The notes: generated from the letters alone by a model not told the origin. Shown: positions 45,398 to 57,386, numbered from the stretch's first letter. The stretch is DNA of 64,000 nt from Bathelium albidoporum (GCA_021031095.1 JAGFVP010000071.1:1-64000), one strand, 5' to 3'. Numbers and translations are program-made.

Positions 45398-46363
45398 TCT
45401 AAAAAGGGAGTCCTGTGGTATTCATTATCTTATCGTAATGCTCACTGATTCGCTATTCGTGGCACAGCTTTGCGCCTCTCTTCTTTTCACTTGACTTTGA
45501 AATATTGCAAGTCAAATTCTTCACGAAAAGAGAACGACTCCAGGAGGAGACTGCCGTTCTGATATCAGCCATCCTCGATTGGGCAAGTCAAGAGGGGGCA
45601 TCAGAGGATCTACAAGTATCCGGGAATAGGCAGTGGTGGAACGCAGGGAGTTGCGCAACGAATGCTGGCAGCATGGTGGCAAGCGTCAACGTTACATTGG
45701 CAGGTCTTGAACGATGTCAAGTCAGTCTAGATGCAAACCGTACCAGGTCTTGAACAGGGACGCATTTAGGAGGTAGCTTAGTACGGCTAAGATCGGATAC
45801 TTGGTCGGCCATTTTCACTCCGAAAACCCGAAAAGTGACATCACTTTTCCTCGGGTGTAATGACCTCTTTTCTCTTTTACTTGATTTAGGTACTACTCAA
45901 GGTATCGATAGAGCATCGTACACGGTAGAAGTCGAGGCGTCAGAGGTCGTACTCAAGTGTCGTGGCACAAAACATTGACTTGATTCAACCAACGCGTAGG
46001 ATATGATTTCAATATCCTACTATCTATTCCCGAAGAATTGTCTATCACTTATCTCAAACTACCCTATCATCAGGTTTTACTGGTCCTGAGTTTTCTCCGC
46101 TCCGGTACAAGTACAATCTCAAGTTAGATACGAATGTCAAAGATCCATGCAAAGTCATTGTCATACTTATCATCCAGAACTACGCTTGTCCATCCTCGCA
46201 TTGGCTTTCCCACTTGCAAAAATTTCAATTTAAATCATCCACATACCCGACGCCCGACGCTGTAGCATGGCCAACTTTGTGATCACTTTTCCATGATTTA
46301 ACGTCGATCCAACAAGATTCGAGCCTTTTCAACACCGACCAAGGGCAACGAAAGGTGTACAAC
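45398..46363. promoter_or_regulatory. Shared GH35/GH20 promoter region
   Basis: This 966-bp head-to-head interval holds no gene. It contains a strong inverted repeat at 45830-45849 and a repeated AGGTCTTGAAC (near 45703 and 45745). This is the natural place for co-regulation of both glycosidases. Confidence 0.6.
45830..45849. promoter_or_regulatory. 9-bp inverted repeat GAAAAGTGA-CA-TCACTTTTC
   Basis: Both 9-bp arms are perfect complements around a CA spacer. The length and symmetry suit a dimeric regulator. It lies 433 bp from the GH35 start and about 515 bp from the GH20 start. A protein target is not identified. Confidence 0.5.
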
Positions 46364-48588
46364 ATGCTATACCTTTGGTTACTAGCTGCTGTGGCATTTC
46401 TCGTTGGCCAATCATGTAGTGGCATACACTCCTTTGGTTATCTTGCCGTAGATTAACATTTTGAGTAGCAGAAAGACTCGTCGGCATTCCGACAGTCCCT
46501 TATACAGCCTCAGGAAACGACCACTATCTTCTGGCATCCACAAGATCGATAGTCGTAGACAAAAATTATGCGTGGAGCTCGGATAGCCGAGGTCAAACCC
46601 TGATTCCTCCGACTCTTACAGAGTTCGCAAATACTTTCGCAGCAGACTTGAGAGAATCAGCCGGGATCAACGCAAATGTCTCAATAGATGATGGCTGTCC
46701 TGAACAAGCCATATTTTTAACGATCGGAAATCCTGAGAACTACACGAATGCTGCCGGGAAACAAACCTCTGAGGGGTATTCGCTTTCTGTCTCATCATCC
46801 CGCATTACCATCACAGGAGCTAGCCCGCTTGGCGTTTGGTGGGGAACTCGCACCATCCTACAACAGGCTGTGTTATCCTCTGGCTCAATCCCATCTGGGT
46901 CTGGCGTTGACTCCCCGGGATGGGACACAAGAGGTATGATGCTTGATGCTGGGCGTCATTATTATCCGCCGGAGTTCTTGACGGAGATTTGCTCATACAT
47001 GTCATTCTTCAAACAAAACACTTTTCACGTTCACCTCAGTGACAATCTCTACAACAATGTTGATCTTTATACCCGTGAGCGATCTTTGAGCTTATATGCA
47101 CGATTCCGCCTGTGGTCAGATTCTCCATCGTTGGCAGGCCTGAACAAGTACAAGAACGAGTCCTACACAAGACAACAGTTTGACAAGCTCCAATCGAAAT
47201 GTGCAGCTCGCGGAGTCACAGTCATCCCGGAGATCGAAGCGCCTGGCCACGCTCTTGTAATCGTACAATGGAAGCCTGAACTCGGACTCCAGGATCTCAG
47301 CCTGCTTAACATCTCTCAGCCAGAGACGATACCAACAATGGAGTTGATTTGGGACACATTCTTGGAATGGTTCCATACGAAAACCGTGCATATTGGAGCA
47401 GACGAGTACACTGGTCCCGCCAATGACTACAACAGATTCGTAAACGCAATCTCAGGCTACGTTGATGAAGTTTCCAACAAGTCCATTCGCATTTGGGGAA
47501 CTTTTCCTCCCAACTACACTGAAGGATACATCAATGTCTACAAAAATGTCTCAGTACAACACTGGGAATATTTCGAAGACGATCCGTACTATGATTATAT
47601 CCTCAATGGATACCCTGTGGTGAATTCAGATGATGCCTTCTATGTTGTAAACAAATATTCGGGCAGTTATCCTCAGTCGGTCAACCTTTCACGGACATTC
47701 CACGGAGATCCAAATGACGGCCACGGTTTGTGGTATCCGTACATATTCAACATGAACAACGACACCGACAACCCATCCAGATCAAACCCTCTTGTCCTTG
47801 GAGAAATCGGTGCGTTATGGAACGACTACGGTCCAAATGCATCAGTCTATACGGAAGCGTATTATGCGTGGAGAGAAGGCATCCCAGCATTAGCTGACAA
47901 GCAGTGGGGAGGTGACCTAACCGAGTCTGAGTTCTATCCTGCTTTCTCGAAACTCCATCCTTCCATACCTGCGCAGAACTTGGATAGAAGTATCTCCTCT
48001 AAATCACCGACGATTGTGCAATACTCGATTTCTCCGTCAAATGATAGTCAAACGAGTGCTGGGCTTGTACAGATATCGGATATGTCGGGAAATGGATACG
48101 ATGCGGAGACGTCCTGTGCATTTACCAGTAGGGGGTCATTGGCCATAAATTCGTCGTGTTCGTTCGCTACTCCATTGTCTTCCAAAGGTAGAAATTATAC
48201 TTTGACCCTGTCTGTCCTTGTCGACAAGCTGGAAGATGCGACCAACGCAACTATAATATCTGGATCGGACTCTTCCTTGATGCTGACGCCGAACATTACA
48301 CTGTTCGCATCTGGAAATTACTACAGGCTCAATTCCTCACTACCGTTAGGCAAGCCGTTGGACCTTACAATCATTGGAAAAGGAAATCAGACTTTTGCCA
48401 GAATTTCAGGCGTCGAACCAATTGGCAATACCTCAGATACGCAAGAGTTTCTGACTCAGATAGGAATTAACGGCGAGTATTTTGTGTGGGCTCCCATGGC
48501 AATCGAGGCACCACTAAGGCAGATTGGAGGCCAAGCGTCAGGCTGGACTGGGGAACTATTGGGGATGAACCTGACCTCTGAATCGTAG
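46364..48588 (+). CDS. Secreted GH20 beta-N-acetylhexosaminidase (lacto-N-biosidase-like alternative)
   Basis: This exo-glycosidase removes terminal GlcNAc/GalNAc by substrate-assisted catalysis. Exons are 46364-46415 and 46469-48588, giving 723 residues. The exon 1 signal peptide is MLYLWLLAAVAFLVGQS. The N-terminal GH20b-type domain is followed by the barrel: GWDTRGMMLDAGRHYYPPEF, then NTFHVHLSDN and TVIPEIEAPGHALV. The catalytic pair Asp329-Glu330 sits in VHIGADEYTG. A C-terminal beta-rich region beginning around IVQYSISPS looks like a LamG/concanavalin-type domain. The GADEY variant and this C-terminal domain recall bacterial lacto-N-biosidases, so disaccharide release is possible. The splice model (donor GTAGTG, acceptor GAGTAG) was chosen by phase and is uncertain by a few residues. 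Confidence 0.87.
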
Positions 48589-50073
48589 TTTGATCGGCGC
48601 CGAGAAGAACACTGACTTCTGGTCAATACGTAGCACTGAAATTAATGTAATTTGGGGAGAAGAATAATACTGCGAGGAGTTGATAAAGCAACGCTCTCCT
48701 ATTCAATATGTTGAGTTTGAATGGCTGGGCCCCGACGAGCTTTTTTTGCTGTGGTGAAGAATCATAGCGGACGTGACCCATCAAGGAGTCGCGTTGTCCG
48801 CCTCGGGACTGATTAGGAGGGTATAGAGTCCAGTCATTGTAGCTCAAGCCTGGGAACCTCCAACGTGTGGATAAAATAGACGTTGTCAGAATAAGATGAA
48901 AAGTTTAGGCCCATGTCTTCTTCCAAAGTGAAAGCGGAATCGAGCTCAAAAGATTAGATGTGACATGGAAATAGTATTGTGCGGCAAAATGAGACCGGTA
49001 GTCGTTAGGTACTAAGAAATAATTAACATTCTTTAAAATCTCACCGGTCTAAATACGTAATGATCGAAGGTACTCTGAACCGGCGAAACCCATCTAACAG
49101 GATCTTTGCCTTGTGAGTTAGAATACAGCGCTTGTGTTTCTCACAAGATAGGTGGAATGAAGTTGCCGATGTACCTTGACAGGCAGCTTTGGAGACTGTA
49201 TAAGGTATCGCTCCGAAAGTGAGAGTTCGGTGGTTGGCTAGCAGCTCCACCGAAGGTGAAGCAACACGTCAACGCAAGTCTCAGAGATCTCTGCGGAAAG
49301 AAAAGGTAGAAGACAGTGTGTTGAATCAATTGTGTATTTAGTACAGAGTATTTTATATGAATCGGATATCATCTCGAACTTCCCCCCTTGCCCGAGAAGA
49401 GTTTTCCGGCGAGTCTACTGCTCTACGGTAGCAGATGCTCAGAAGCCAATGGACATATACATGGGATAAATTATTCACGTGTTCTCATGCTAAGCAAGAC
49501 ATCTCCTCTCCGTGCAAAGCGCCCATTCCTATCTTAGCCTGCTCATCTTTCTAAATGATTTTCCGGTGAAGCTTCAAGGCTAACGTACCACAGACCCTGT
49601 AAATTGGAAGCTTCCGATGCCAAAGAACTTCACTCTTTACCTATCTTGTTTAAAGCAGCAGTGCCTTAGGCACTTGCACTTGGCTGCTTGGTGGTCAGCA
49701 AAGCCTATGTGCTCACCTCTTTGATGATATGGAATGGAGGTGCAATGACTGGATGCTCGGTTCGAAGCAATTCCGGAACCCACCCGATAAGCTGTACGAG
49801 GGATGGACGTACAATGCCTATCTCAGATGCTGTACCCCGGCACCTGGACGGGGCTGGACCTCGTTCTGCATAGGCGGTGTTTTCCATCCCGACTTGCGTT
49901 CGGCGGCCACGGAATCATTTCGACCTTCCTAAACCGTCAGTTACCTGATACACCCCTGCTGCGAACAGGTTGACCCTGTTATGTGGCAGACGAAAGATTT
50001 ATTACGCACCCTCATTCCTCAAACATGGCACCGTTAGTGCGGCACAGAGGTTGCATTCCACTCCGCTTTTACC
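48589..50073. other. Intergenic, GH20 to transporter
   Basis: These 1.5 kb have no supported gene. A GTACAGAGTA decamer at 49341-49350 matches half of a palindrome found at 61000-61015. The last few hundred bases are the transporter promoter. Confidence 0.4.
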
Positions 50074-51553
50074 ATGGCGTATAGAAAGACCCATCTGGTT
50101 AAAGAAGAGCACGAGATCGAATCCCCAACTCCGTTAGCAACTCAGAATGGAATCGCAAGGTATCATGATGTGGACGTCTTTGGCCATGAGGAAGATCACG
50201 ATGTTTGTTGAAGATTCAATTGGGTTCTCCTCACTCATGCTGACTTCCAGGACCTTAGATCAAATACAAGACGCTGTCTTGGCAATCCGTTGCTGCCCTG
50301 ATGATCGCAGAGATTGTTAGCAATGGCATGCTATCCCTACCCTCGTCCTTAGCCGTTGTAGGGATCGTGCCAGGCGTCATCCTAATCACCTTCCTCGGTA
50401 TCTTTGCGACCTACACGTCATGGCTGTTGGTTCAGTTCAAGCTACGGCATCCCGAAGTTCACAACATGGTGAGGACACTTCCATCTCCAATTCAAATGAG
50501 GCGGCACATGCTGATTGGGGACAGGGCGACGCCGGCTACATTCTCTTCGGTCCCATCGGCCGCGAAGTCCTCGCCTTTGGCACCGTTGTGTTCGCCATCT
50601 TTGCCACTGGTAGCCAGTTACTGGCGGGTCAGATTGCACTGGGTGCTCTGACTGAAAACAAGCTCTGCCTCATGCTATACACCGGTATCTTTACTATTCC
50701 TGTGCTCATTGGCAGCTTTCCTCGTAAGCTCGATCATCTCTCCTGGCTTGGCGTCCTCGCCTCTGTGTGCATCTTGCTGTCAGGTGTGGTGGGCATGATT
50801 GGCGCAGGCGTACATCCTACCCCGAATAGGCACGTGGATGTGGCGCTTTCCTCTTCTTTTTACAATGCTTTCTTGTCTATCACGAACCCCGTCTTTGCTT
50901 ACGCTGGTCATTTCATGTTTTTTGTCTTGATCTCTGAGATGAAACGGCCTCAGGATGCAATGAAAGCAGCATACACCCTACAGGGGTTTGCCACGACCTT
51001 TTACGTCGTCTTTGCCGTAGTGGTTTACGTTTACATCGGACCCACGGTCGCTTCTCCAGCGCTGAGTAGTCTGCAAACGAAGTGGATGAAGGCCGCATTC
51101 GCCATTGCGATTCCAAATTTCTTGATTGGCGGGAGCTTGTACTCGCACACGGCGAGCAAGCTGTTCTTCGTGAGGATTTTCAGGAACAGTGAGCATCTTC
51201 ATTCTCACACTGTCTTGGGATGGTCTGTTTGGGCGGTCCTCGTCGTGGTCATGAACGCCGCTGCGTTCGTGTTGGCGGTGGGCGTACCTATTTTCAATTA
51301 CCTAGTTGGACTCTCGGCCTCTCTCTTTGCAGCTTGGTACACATATGGAATCGCGGGTGCCTTTTGGCTACATGATGCGTATCATGATGGCGACGGCTGG
51401 CGAGAGTGGAAGAGAAGATGGCCTCAGGCGGTGTTGTCAGCGTTGACCTTTCTGGCTGGCGCCTTTATATGCGTTGCTGGGATGTATGCAAGCATCAAGG
51501 GGATTATAAACGCTTACGACAGCGGTACCGTGCCTCCAGCATTCAGCTGCTAG
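50074..51553 (+). CDS. Amino-acid transporter, AA_trans family (Mtr-like)
   Basis: This is a plasma-membrane secondary transporter of the AAAP family, resembling the Neurospora neutral amino-acid permease MTR. There are three exons: 50074-50202, 50259-50468 and 50525-51553, giving 455 residues. A hydrophilic N-terminus (FGHEEDHD) leads to IKYKTLSWQSVAALMIAEIV and SNGMLSLPSSLAVVGIVPG, the characteristic first-helix motif with LPSSLA. About eleven membrane segments follow, including SFYNAFLSITNPVFAYAGH and FFVLISEMKRPQDAMKA. The first intron (GTTTGT donor, GCTGAC branch, CTTAG acceptor) and the second (GTGAGG to ACAG) keep phase. Substrate class is inferred. Confidence 0.9.
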
Positions 51554-52339
51554 GGCTATACTTGAATGAAATAACTCGAAAAGACAAACTTTAAGTTGAA
51601 CCGAGGCTATAAATTGTAGACGGTGTTACGCTCACGACTCGACTTGTGATACCTATTCATGTTAGAACAGGAAGCACCCTTCCGGAACGCGGAAAGTCAA
51701 TGTCAACCACGAAAATAGCTTTACGCACTGTGGAGAGGACCTCAGCGGACAGAGCTACAGTAGTTACGGAAGATTTATTGCTTAGAAGCTTAATGCCTAC
51801 TTATGCCTGCTTGTATCGAATTGGAAATTATCTAATTTGTTTTGTAGCACGATAAAGGCCATAGCCACTTTTTTGGGGAAACAAGGAACCTTATAAAAGC
51901 CATTCCCTTGATTGATGTTCAGTGCCATGAATTTAGTTCCAACCCTTTCGCTCAATCTTTGGCGTCGAGGTCGTGATTTCCACCATTCCTGTAAAGCGCA
52001 ATTGGCAGCATCGCTCGAGTCTGAAGTCTGTGGTCGAAGCAGGGGGCAAAAGCGGCTGTGAAACGAGCTTCTATACTCTGAATTCAGCCTGGCAAGTTGG
52101 TGGTCATACGGTCTAGCGAGCTGGTGATCGTAGGGTCCGGTGAGCTGGTAGTCATACGGTCCGGCGAGCTGGTGGTCGTACGGTCTAGCGAGCTGATGGT
52201 CGTACAGCTTAGTGTCGCACGGTCTGGCGAACTGGAAGCCGTAGGGTCTGGCGAGCTGGTGGTCGCAGTTGTCGTCCATCCTTATCATCCAAGAAGCGTT
52301 CAGGGGTGTTTCTCCATGTCGGGGCCGGTATGAGATAGA
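51554..52339. other. Convergent interval with minisatellite
   Basis: These 786 bp lie between the ends of two convergent genes. They contain a 24-bp tandem repeat (52094-52268) inside a 163-codon minus-strand open frame (52288-51797). The frame is otherwise unremarkable and probably lies in the 3' UTR of the GCL modifier gene. Confidence 0.5.
52094..52268. repeat. 24-bp minisatellite, about seven units
   Basis: Degenerate 24-bp units of the type AGCTGGTGGTC-ATACGGTC-TAGCG run in tandem, with one shortened unit near 52203-52220. Because 24 is a multiple of three, the array is open on both strands. It reads DHQLARPY-type octapeptides on the minus strand and SGEL(V)V-type on the plus strand. 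Confidence 0.85.
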
Positions 52340-53331
52340 TCACACAAGCTTAGCGACCGCAAAATAACCTTTATTCTCAACAACTCCGCGATTTCTGACG
52401 ACGGCGGTGTACTTGACAACCCACTGGGGTTCGACCTCACCTTGGAGGCCTTCTTCCTTTTCAGACCCAGTCAATACACCGGCGCTCTTGTCACCAGGAC
52501 CCAGCAGCTCACGCAGAGTTCCTCGTGGCAGTATGTTCGTGCAGTCATTGTGCGTGAACAGCTCTATCTGCTCTTGCTTCGCATACAGGATCAGGGGCTT
52601 CGGTACAACGCAACAGTCACGTACGTTGATCTGGTCGACAGACGGGCGGACCGAGGTCTTTGGGAGGAATTTTGCCAGTCGTTGTGTGCCAAACTCTGCT
52701 AAACCAAGCCTTGCAATGATGCCTTCTTTGTACAAATCTTCAAGTGCTTGCCATGTCTCCACCATCACGTCAAGATCCTCTGCAGGTATGCCGTTGGGAC
52801 TCGAACGGCCGGATACCGCGTCGTCTGACATTTCTTCTTCCTCTTCATCGTCAGCGTCGAAAGTTACACCCGGGAAGGAAGCAATGAGAAGATCAATGGA
52901 TGGGACGTGCAACTCTTTGAGGACGAGGTCAATAGCTTCCCATGTGTGTGCACGTCTTTGTGATGTCGGCGCATCTGGCAGATAGAACAGTTTAACAGTT
53001 ATGTCATATTGCGGTCTCTCTTCGGCGAGGCCAGAATGCGAAAAGTCAATCTTTGGAATAAACAGATCAGACCCCTCTTGTGAAGTCCATGCCTTATGCG
53101 ACGAGCCAGTATCGCGAGTGGTGTCGTTGCTGTGGTCTGGTGAAAAGGTTCGCTGTGATGCAATAATGTTCTCCCGCAAAGCAGTCGTGAGTTCAGTATT
53201 GGACTTCTCAAATGTAGCTCGCCGAATTACCGAAGGGCCTCCTCCCATGATATTGCTTGTATCCCTTCATCAGCATCCTGGTGCTTGTGTACGCGTGAAA
53301 ATACGTACGATGTGGAAAGAATGAGCTTCAT
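52340..53331 (-). CDS. Glutamate-cysteine ligase modifier (regulatory) subunit
   Basis: GCLM partners the catalytic subunit in the first, rate-limiting step of glutathione synthesis. It has an aldo-keto-reductase-like fold without redox activity. Exons are 53331-53309 (23 nt) and 53255-52340, giving 312 residues. The joined N-terminus MKLILSTSNIMGGGPSVIRR is family-like. YDITVKLFYLPD, the barrel strand IDLLIASFPGV, then LGLAEFGTQRLAKFL and SVDQINVRDCCVVPKPLILY are the GCLM/AKR blocks. An acidic loop (DADDEEEEEMSDD) is inserted. It is head to head with the AP-1 sigma gene across only 199 bp that contain CCAAT boxes in both orientations (near 53349 and 53397). Confidence 0.88.
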
Positions 53332-53530
53332 AATGGCCAGGCTATTGGCGATCTCATGTACCAGTTATCAAGGAAATTGGTTGTTCATCAAGTCGCCAAT
53401 CATTCGTTTCTTGCGTGGGAGTTTTGCGGATCAAAGCTTTGGCAAAATCCACCGAATGGAAACCATCACCGCTTTTTCCACACATCTACTCCAAAATCCT
53501 CTACTCCACCACAGCCTTTTTCCGGAATCG

Positions 53531-54306
53531 ATGGCAATCAAGTCCGTTGATAAGGTTTCCGGTCGTATAAGAAATCACGCTAATCTATTCAGGTATCTCA
53601 TTCTTCTTTCACGCCAGGGCAAAGTGGTAAGTTGATCCTAATCTTCCTTAGCCACCCAGCACTCACCAGCAAAATGCTTAGCGACTGGCGAAATGGTTTA
53701 CGACGCTGTCACCTAAGGAAAAGGCAAAGATTATCAAGGATGTCTCCCAGCTGGTCCTAGCACGTCGAACTCGAATGTGCAATTTCCTCGAATACAAAGG
53801 TATAGCTTCACGTCCTTCAACTTTAAAATCCACAATCACTAACATGAGTATCAAAGATACCAAAATCGTGTACCGACGCTATGCTTCCCTTTTCTTCATC
53901 GCCGGCTGTGACTCCACCGACAATGAATTGATCACGCTTGAGATTGTTCATCGCTATGTTGAACAGATGGACAAATACTACGGAAACGTATGTGAATTGG
54001 ACATCATCTTCAACTTCCAGAAGGCATACTTCATACTTGACGAGCTACTCCTCGCTGGTGAGATGCAAGAAAGCAGCAAGAAGAACGTCCTGCGGGTCAT
54101 TGGTCAGCAGGATAGCTTGGAAGACATGGAGGTAAGATTTAAGTTTTCTCTTCACAGCTCCAATTTATCAAACTGTGATCTACCAAATTATATCACCAGT
54201 TCAATTTTGAAAAGAAACGAAATATCTTGCTTCTCAATGCTCTTAGTACTGATATATGAACTATCACGGCCAGGTTGAGGACGAAGGCGTGACAAAGATC
54301 ATGTAA
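53531..54306 (+). CDS. APS1: AP-1 clathrin adaptor complex small subunit sigma
   Basis: This is the small sigma chain of AP-1, which sorts cargo between the trans-Golgi network and endosomes. There are five exons: 53531-53541 (11 nt), 53593-53626, 53682-53799, 53857-54131 and 54274-54306, giving 156 residues. The joined N-terminus MAIKYLILLSRQGKVRLAKW is canonical. The longin-fold blocks are intact: VSQLVLARRTRMCNFLEYKD, then KIVYRRYASLFFIAGCD and NELITLEIVHRYVEQMDKYY. The end EDMEVEDEGVTKIM comes from the last exon. Open frames that read into the introns are artefacts. Five exons in 471 coding bases is dense even for this region. Confidence 0.95.
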
Positions 54307-55494
54307 TCCTCGAACTCCTCTGATCGTCCTATACTTTCTCGAGGAAATTAGCAGCGTTCAACACGAATCAGCTCTGGAACTCTCATAAACTCTTACTGAC
54401 CTTGAGACTTTGCATTCACAACAGGAAGAAGAGGTGATTACAGAAGAGATGCGGAAACAAGGCATCATCTAGCCGCGCCCTTGGAAGCATTTTGTTCCTG
54501 GTATGATGCCTAAGAAGAGAATCGAGGACAGCAGGTATTGAAGAAGATCACAAGACAGAGGATACCCTTGGCGTTGACGGAATACATTGGGCCCCTTTGC
54601 CCTCTTAAGGCGCTTCCTCGATGAGCGCTCATATGGAATCTTCCGGGAAGGAGGGTTCCCTTCCATGGAACTCTTGCTTTGCGACTTAGTAGCATAATCA
54701 GATGCGAAAAGCGTGTATAGTAAAAAGTTCATATGTATTGCTACCACAATTTCAATACTCAACAGCAACTGGTGTTGCTTCTTCTGGATTACTGGGAAGT
54801 ACTTTTGGTGCACTACTGAGTTCAATCAGGATCAAATCGCCGGTTGACGAATATGAAGCCTTGTGCTAGACGATTGCATCTCTTGGAGGCTTGGACCTCA
54901 ATCAACGCGTCGCGAGTTTTCAAGTACAAGATGTTGATGGAAGAGGTGATGCGATCAAGCAAGGTCGTATCATTAAGCCTGTCGCCACAATGTGCACGAA
55001 ATTTATCGCGGATTGGTGTTGGTTGAGGAAGAAAAGAGAGCCATCTATCGAACTCCACCCTCGGCGATTCTGGGCACAGCGCCGGCCGCTATCATCTGGC
55101 CAATCACGTTGGCTGTCGGGGCAACGCCGCAGACCTCCGCGCGCAGACGTCAACTCGCGACCACCTCGTCTCACCTTATGAATTACATCCACCATCAAGG
55201 TCTTCATCATGTTCGCTGTCGCCGTCGCCCCTTGCTGCTAGACGTGCCGCGTCTGGCTTGCGCAATGTATGACGATCGCTCCTGCAGCCAGCTGTGAGTA
55301 GGTCGGTTGCGCATTGCCTTGCTACAGAAGCTACACCCTCAATACACGTCCAAGCACACAAGGCGCGCCCAGGCGCGAATGCAACACGGCGCTTGTTTAC
55401 CGAAGACTCGTCTACTGGACGCACAATCTCGTTGAAGCCTGATCAGAAACTCTATCCTCACCATCAACATAAAGCCGCATACGAACCACGAACC
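54307..55494. other. Intergenic, AP-1 sigma to MAF1
   Basis: These 1.19 kb have no supported gene. Frames of about 60-118 codons on both strands carry no motif. The last 100 bp form the MAF1 leader. Confidence 0.4.
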
Positions 55495-56641
55495 ATGAAG
55501 GTAAGCAACTGAATATATTGTACTTTCGACGAGGCGGTTTTACTAGGAGTTGAACCCACACTCCACTCCATTGTCTTTTCCTCACCTCTGATACTCTGTT
55601 GCTAACACGAGCTTGTAGTATGTTCCTTTGCAGTCCTTCGAGGCCGTCGCTGGCGCCCTAAATTTCGAAACGCCTGAATGTCACGTAACTGGCGGCTGCG
55701 ATCTCTATACCACGAAGGCTACCGGAACTGATAAAAAGTTATACAAAACCATTGATTCCACCATCGAATCGCATCATGATTCGCTCCTCCGCCTGGCTGA
55801 TTCAATCTCTCCTCCCTACAAAGAATCTCTCGCAGAGTCCATAAGAGCATCACGCGCAAGCCCGTTTGGTGATCTTCGTCAGACTTCCTCTCGTCGCACC
55901 TTTGCTTATCTAATCGCGACATTGAATACAAGCCATCCCGACTATGATTTCTCACACATCCTGCGCCCAACGGACTTCCGACAGGAGAAGTCGCTGTCTC
56001 GGGTTATCGCAACAATCGATAGTACTCTTGAGAACCTGCGCCCACGTCTTGCTGGCTATTACCCAGGCGCAGCCTTCACACTATCTGCTGGAGGCTCTAA
56101 GATCTGGGGCCCTCGGATGTGGAGAACAATAGACGAAGAAATGGACTTACGGCAGTGTTCTATCTACTGCTACACTCCAGAGGAAGACCCTTTCGATGGC
56201 GAGGATGCGGCGATCTGGAACTTGGCCTACTTTTTTTTCAACCGATCCTGGAAGCGAGTTTGCTATCTACATCTACGAGGTATGAGCGCTATGAGCCAAT
56301 CACCCATTTACCGCCCATCGTCGCCCATCGGTGGGAAACGCGAAGCATCACCATCAGGCGATTCAGTGAATGATGGCGCTAGAAAGCGAGCCCGGTTCTG
56401 GTTCGGTGATCGTGTGAAACATGTTAGTGGAGGTTGGGCTGACGATGAAGATGAGGTAGAGTATAATCCGTATAGTACTCGGTATGGAGACGACGACGAA
56501 GATTGGGATACGGGAGAAATCATTGAAGATGGTTACACGACTGACTACGACTACGAGGACGAAAGCGATTACGTTATTTCTCGCGAGACGAGCGTAGTGA
56601 GAGCGATGAGCGAGCATACTGTTGAGAGCATGGAGGTTTGA
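55495..56641 (+). CDS. MAF1: MAF1, repressor of RNA polymerase III
   Basis: Maf1 binds Pol III and represses tRNA and 5S transcription in response to nutrient and TOR signalling. Exons are 55495-55500 (ATG AAG) and 55619-56641 (intron GTAAGC, branch GCTAAC, acceptor GTAG), giving 342 residues. The joined start MKYVPLQSFEAVAGALNFET, then HVTGGCDLYTTKATGTDKKL, is the Maf1 A box. DYDFSHILRPTDF, then SIYCYTPEEDPFDGEDAAIW and YFFFNRSWKRVCYLHLRG, are the B/C boxes. The C-terminal tail is strongly acidic with an RKRAR basic patch, probably a nuclear-localisation element. Confidence 0.96.
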
Positions 56642-57386
56642 TGGATCTGAAAGGCCTTTCCGCGTTCCACCTGAGTTTCTTTGCGATTCTTTCAGTTTGT
56701 TTTTCGGGGTAAAGGCGGACTCTGGCGTTTTCGGGCCGGTGGGAGCGGCTTGACCGTCAGCTGCCTTGTGAGATACCCCTTGAATGACGTGGACGAAACA
56801 TGCTTCTTTACTTGTTTTCGCTGTGTGGTATTTTTCGGTCGGTGAGTTGCTGGTCTGGAGCTGGTGGTTTTATGGTGAGGAACGTTTGTTCCTCTTGCTG
56901 TACTTAACATGCCGCTATGCGTACCTAATGAAGTACCTTGAAAACTCAATCGACAATATGGTTTCATCGAGACATTCATGCTGCGTGCACTGACTTGCTG
57001 ACTCTTGAACTGTTCGATTCATCCCGTTTCCATTTTCATGTGCTCCTCCAATCTATATCTGACAGCCAGCCGTCCTTAGAATCTTAGACTCACCCAGTCA
57101 ATGCACAATTCGCTACGGAAATCACAACGGGTCCGTTCGCGTAGATCTAATCTAGCAGCCGACTAGAAGAATCGTTTTAGATGAAAAGAGACAGAAGAAG
57201 GCTTAGTTCACATTGACTGGATTATGTGACTATTCAATACTTTTATTCAGTCTACATCTGTAGGGGAGGGAGAACTCCGCGCAACTACATTTCCCTGTTA
57301 TGGAGAATCACATGGCAGATAAATGTATCTATGATTAGAACAAGTCCCACCGCGCGTCTCAACAACGTGAATCATCAAGTCTCGAA
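56642..57386. other. Convergent 3' interval, MAF1/BUD32
   Basis: These 745 bp lie between convergent genes. No gene is supported. Confidence 0.45.

Noticed and set aside
54469..54825. 118-codon minus-strand frame in the AP-1 sigma to MAF1 gap
   Set aside because: It has no motif, a composition like random AT-rich DNA, and no plausible partner exons.
55541..55585. TTCAA-containing stretch on the minus strand that resembles a tRNA T-loop
   Set aside because: The flanking bases do not form a 5-bp T stem or an acceptor stem, and the site lies inside the MAF1 intron.
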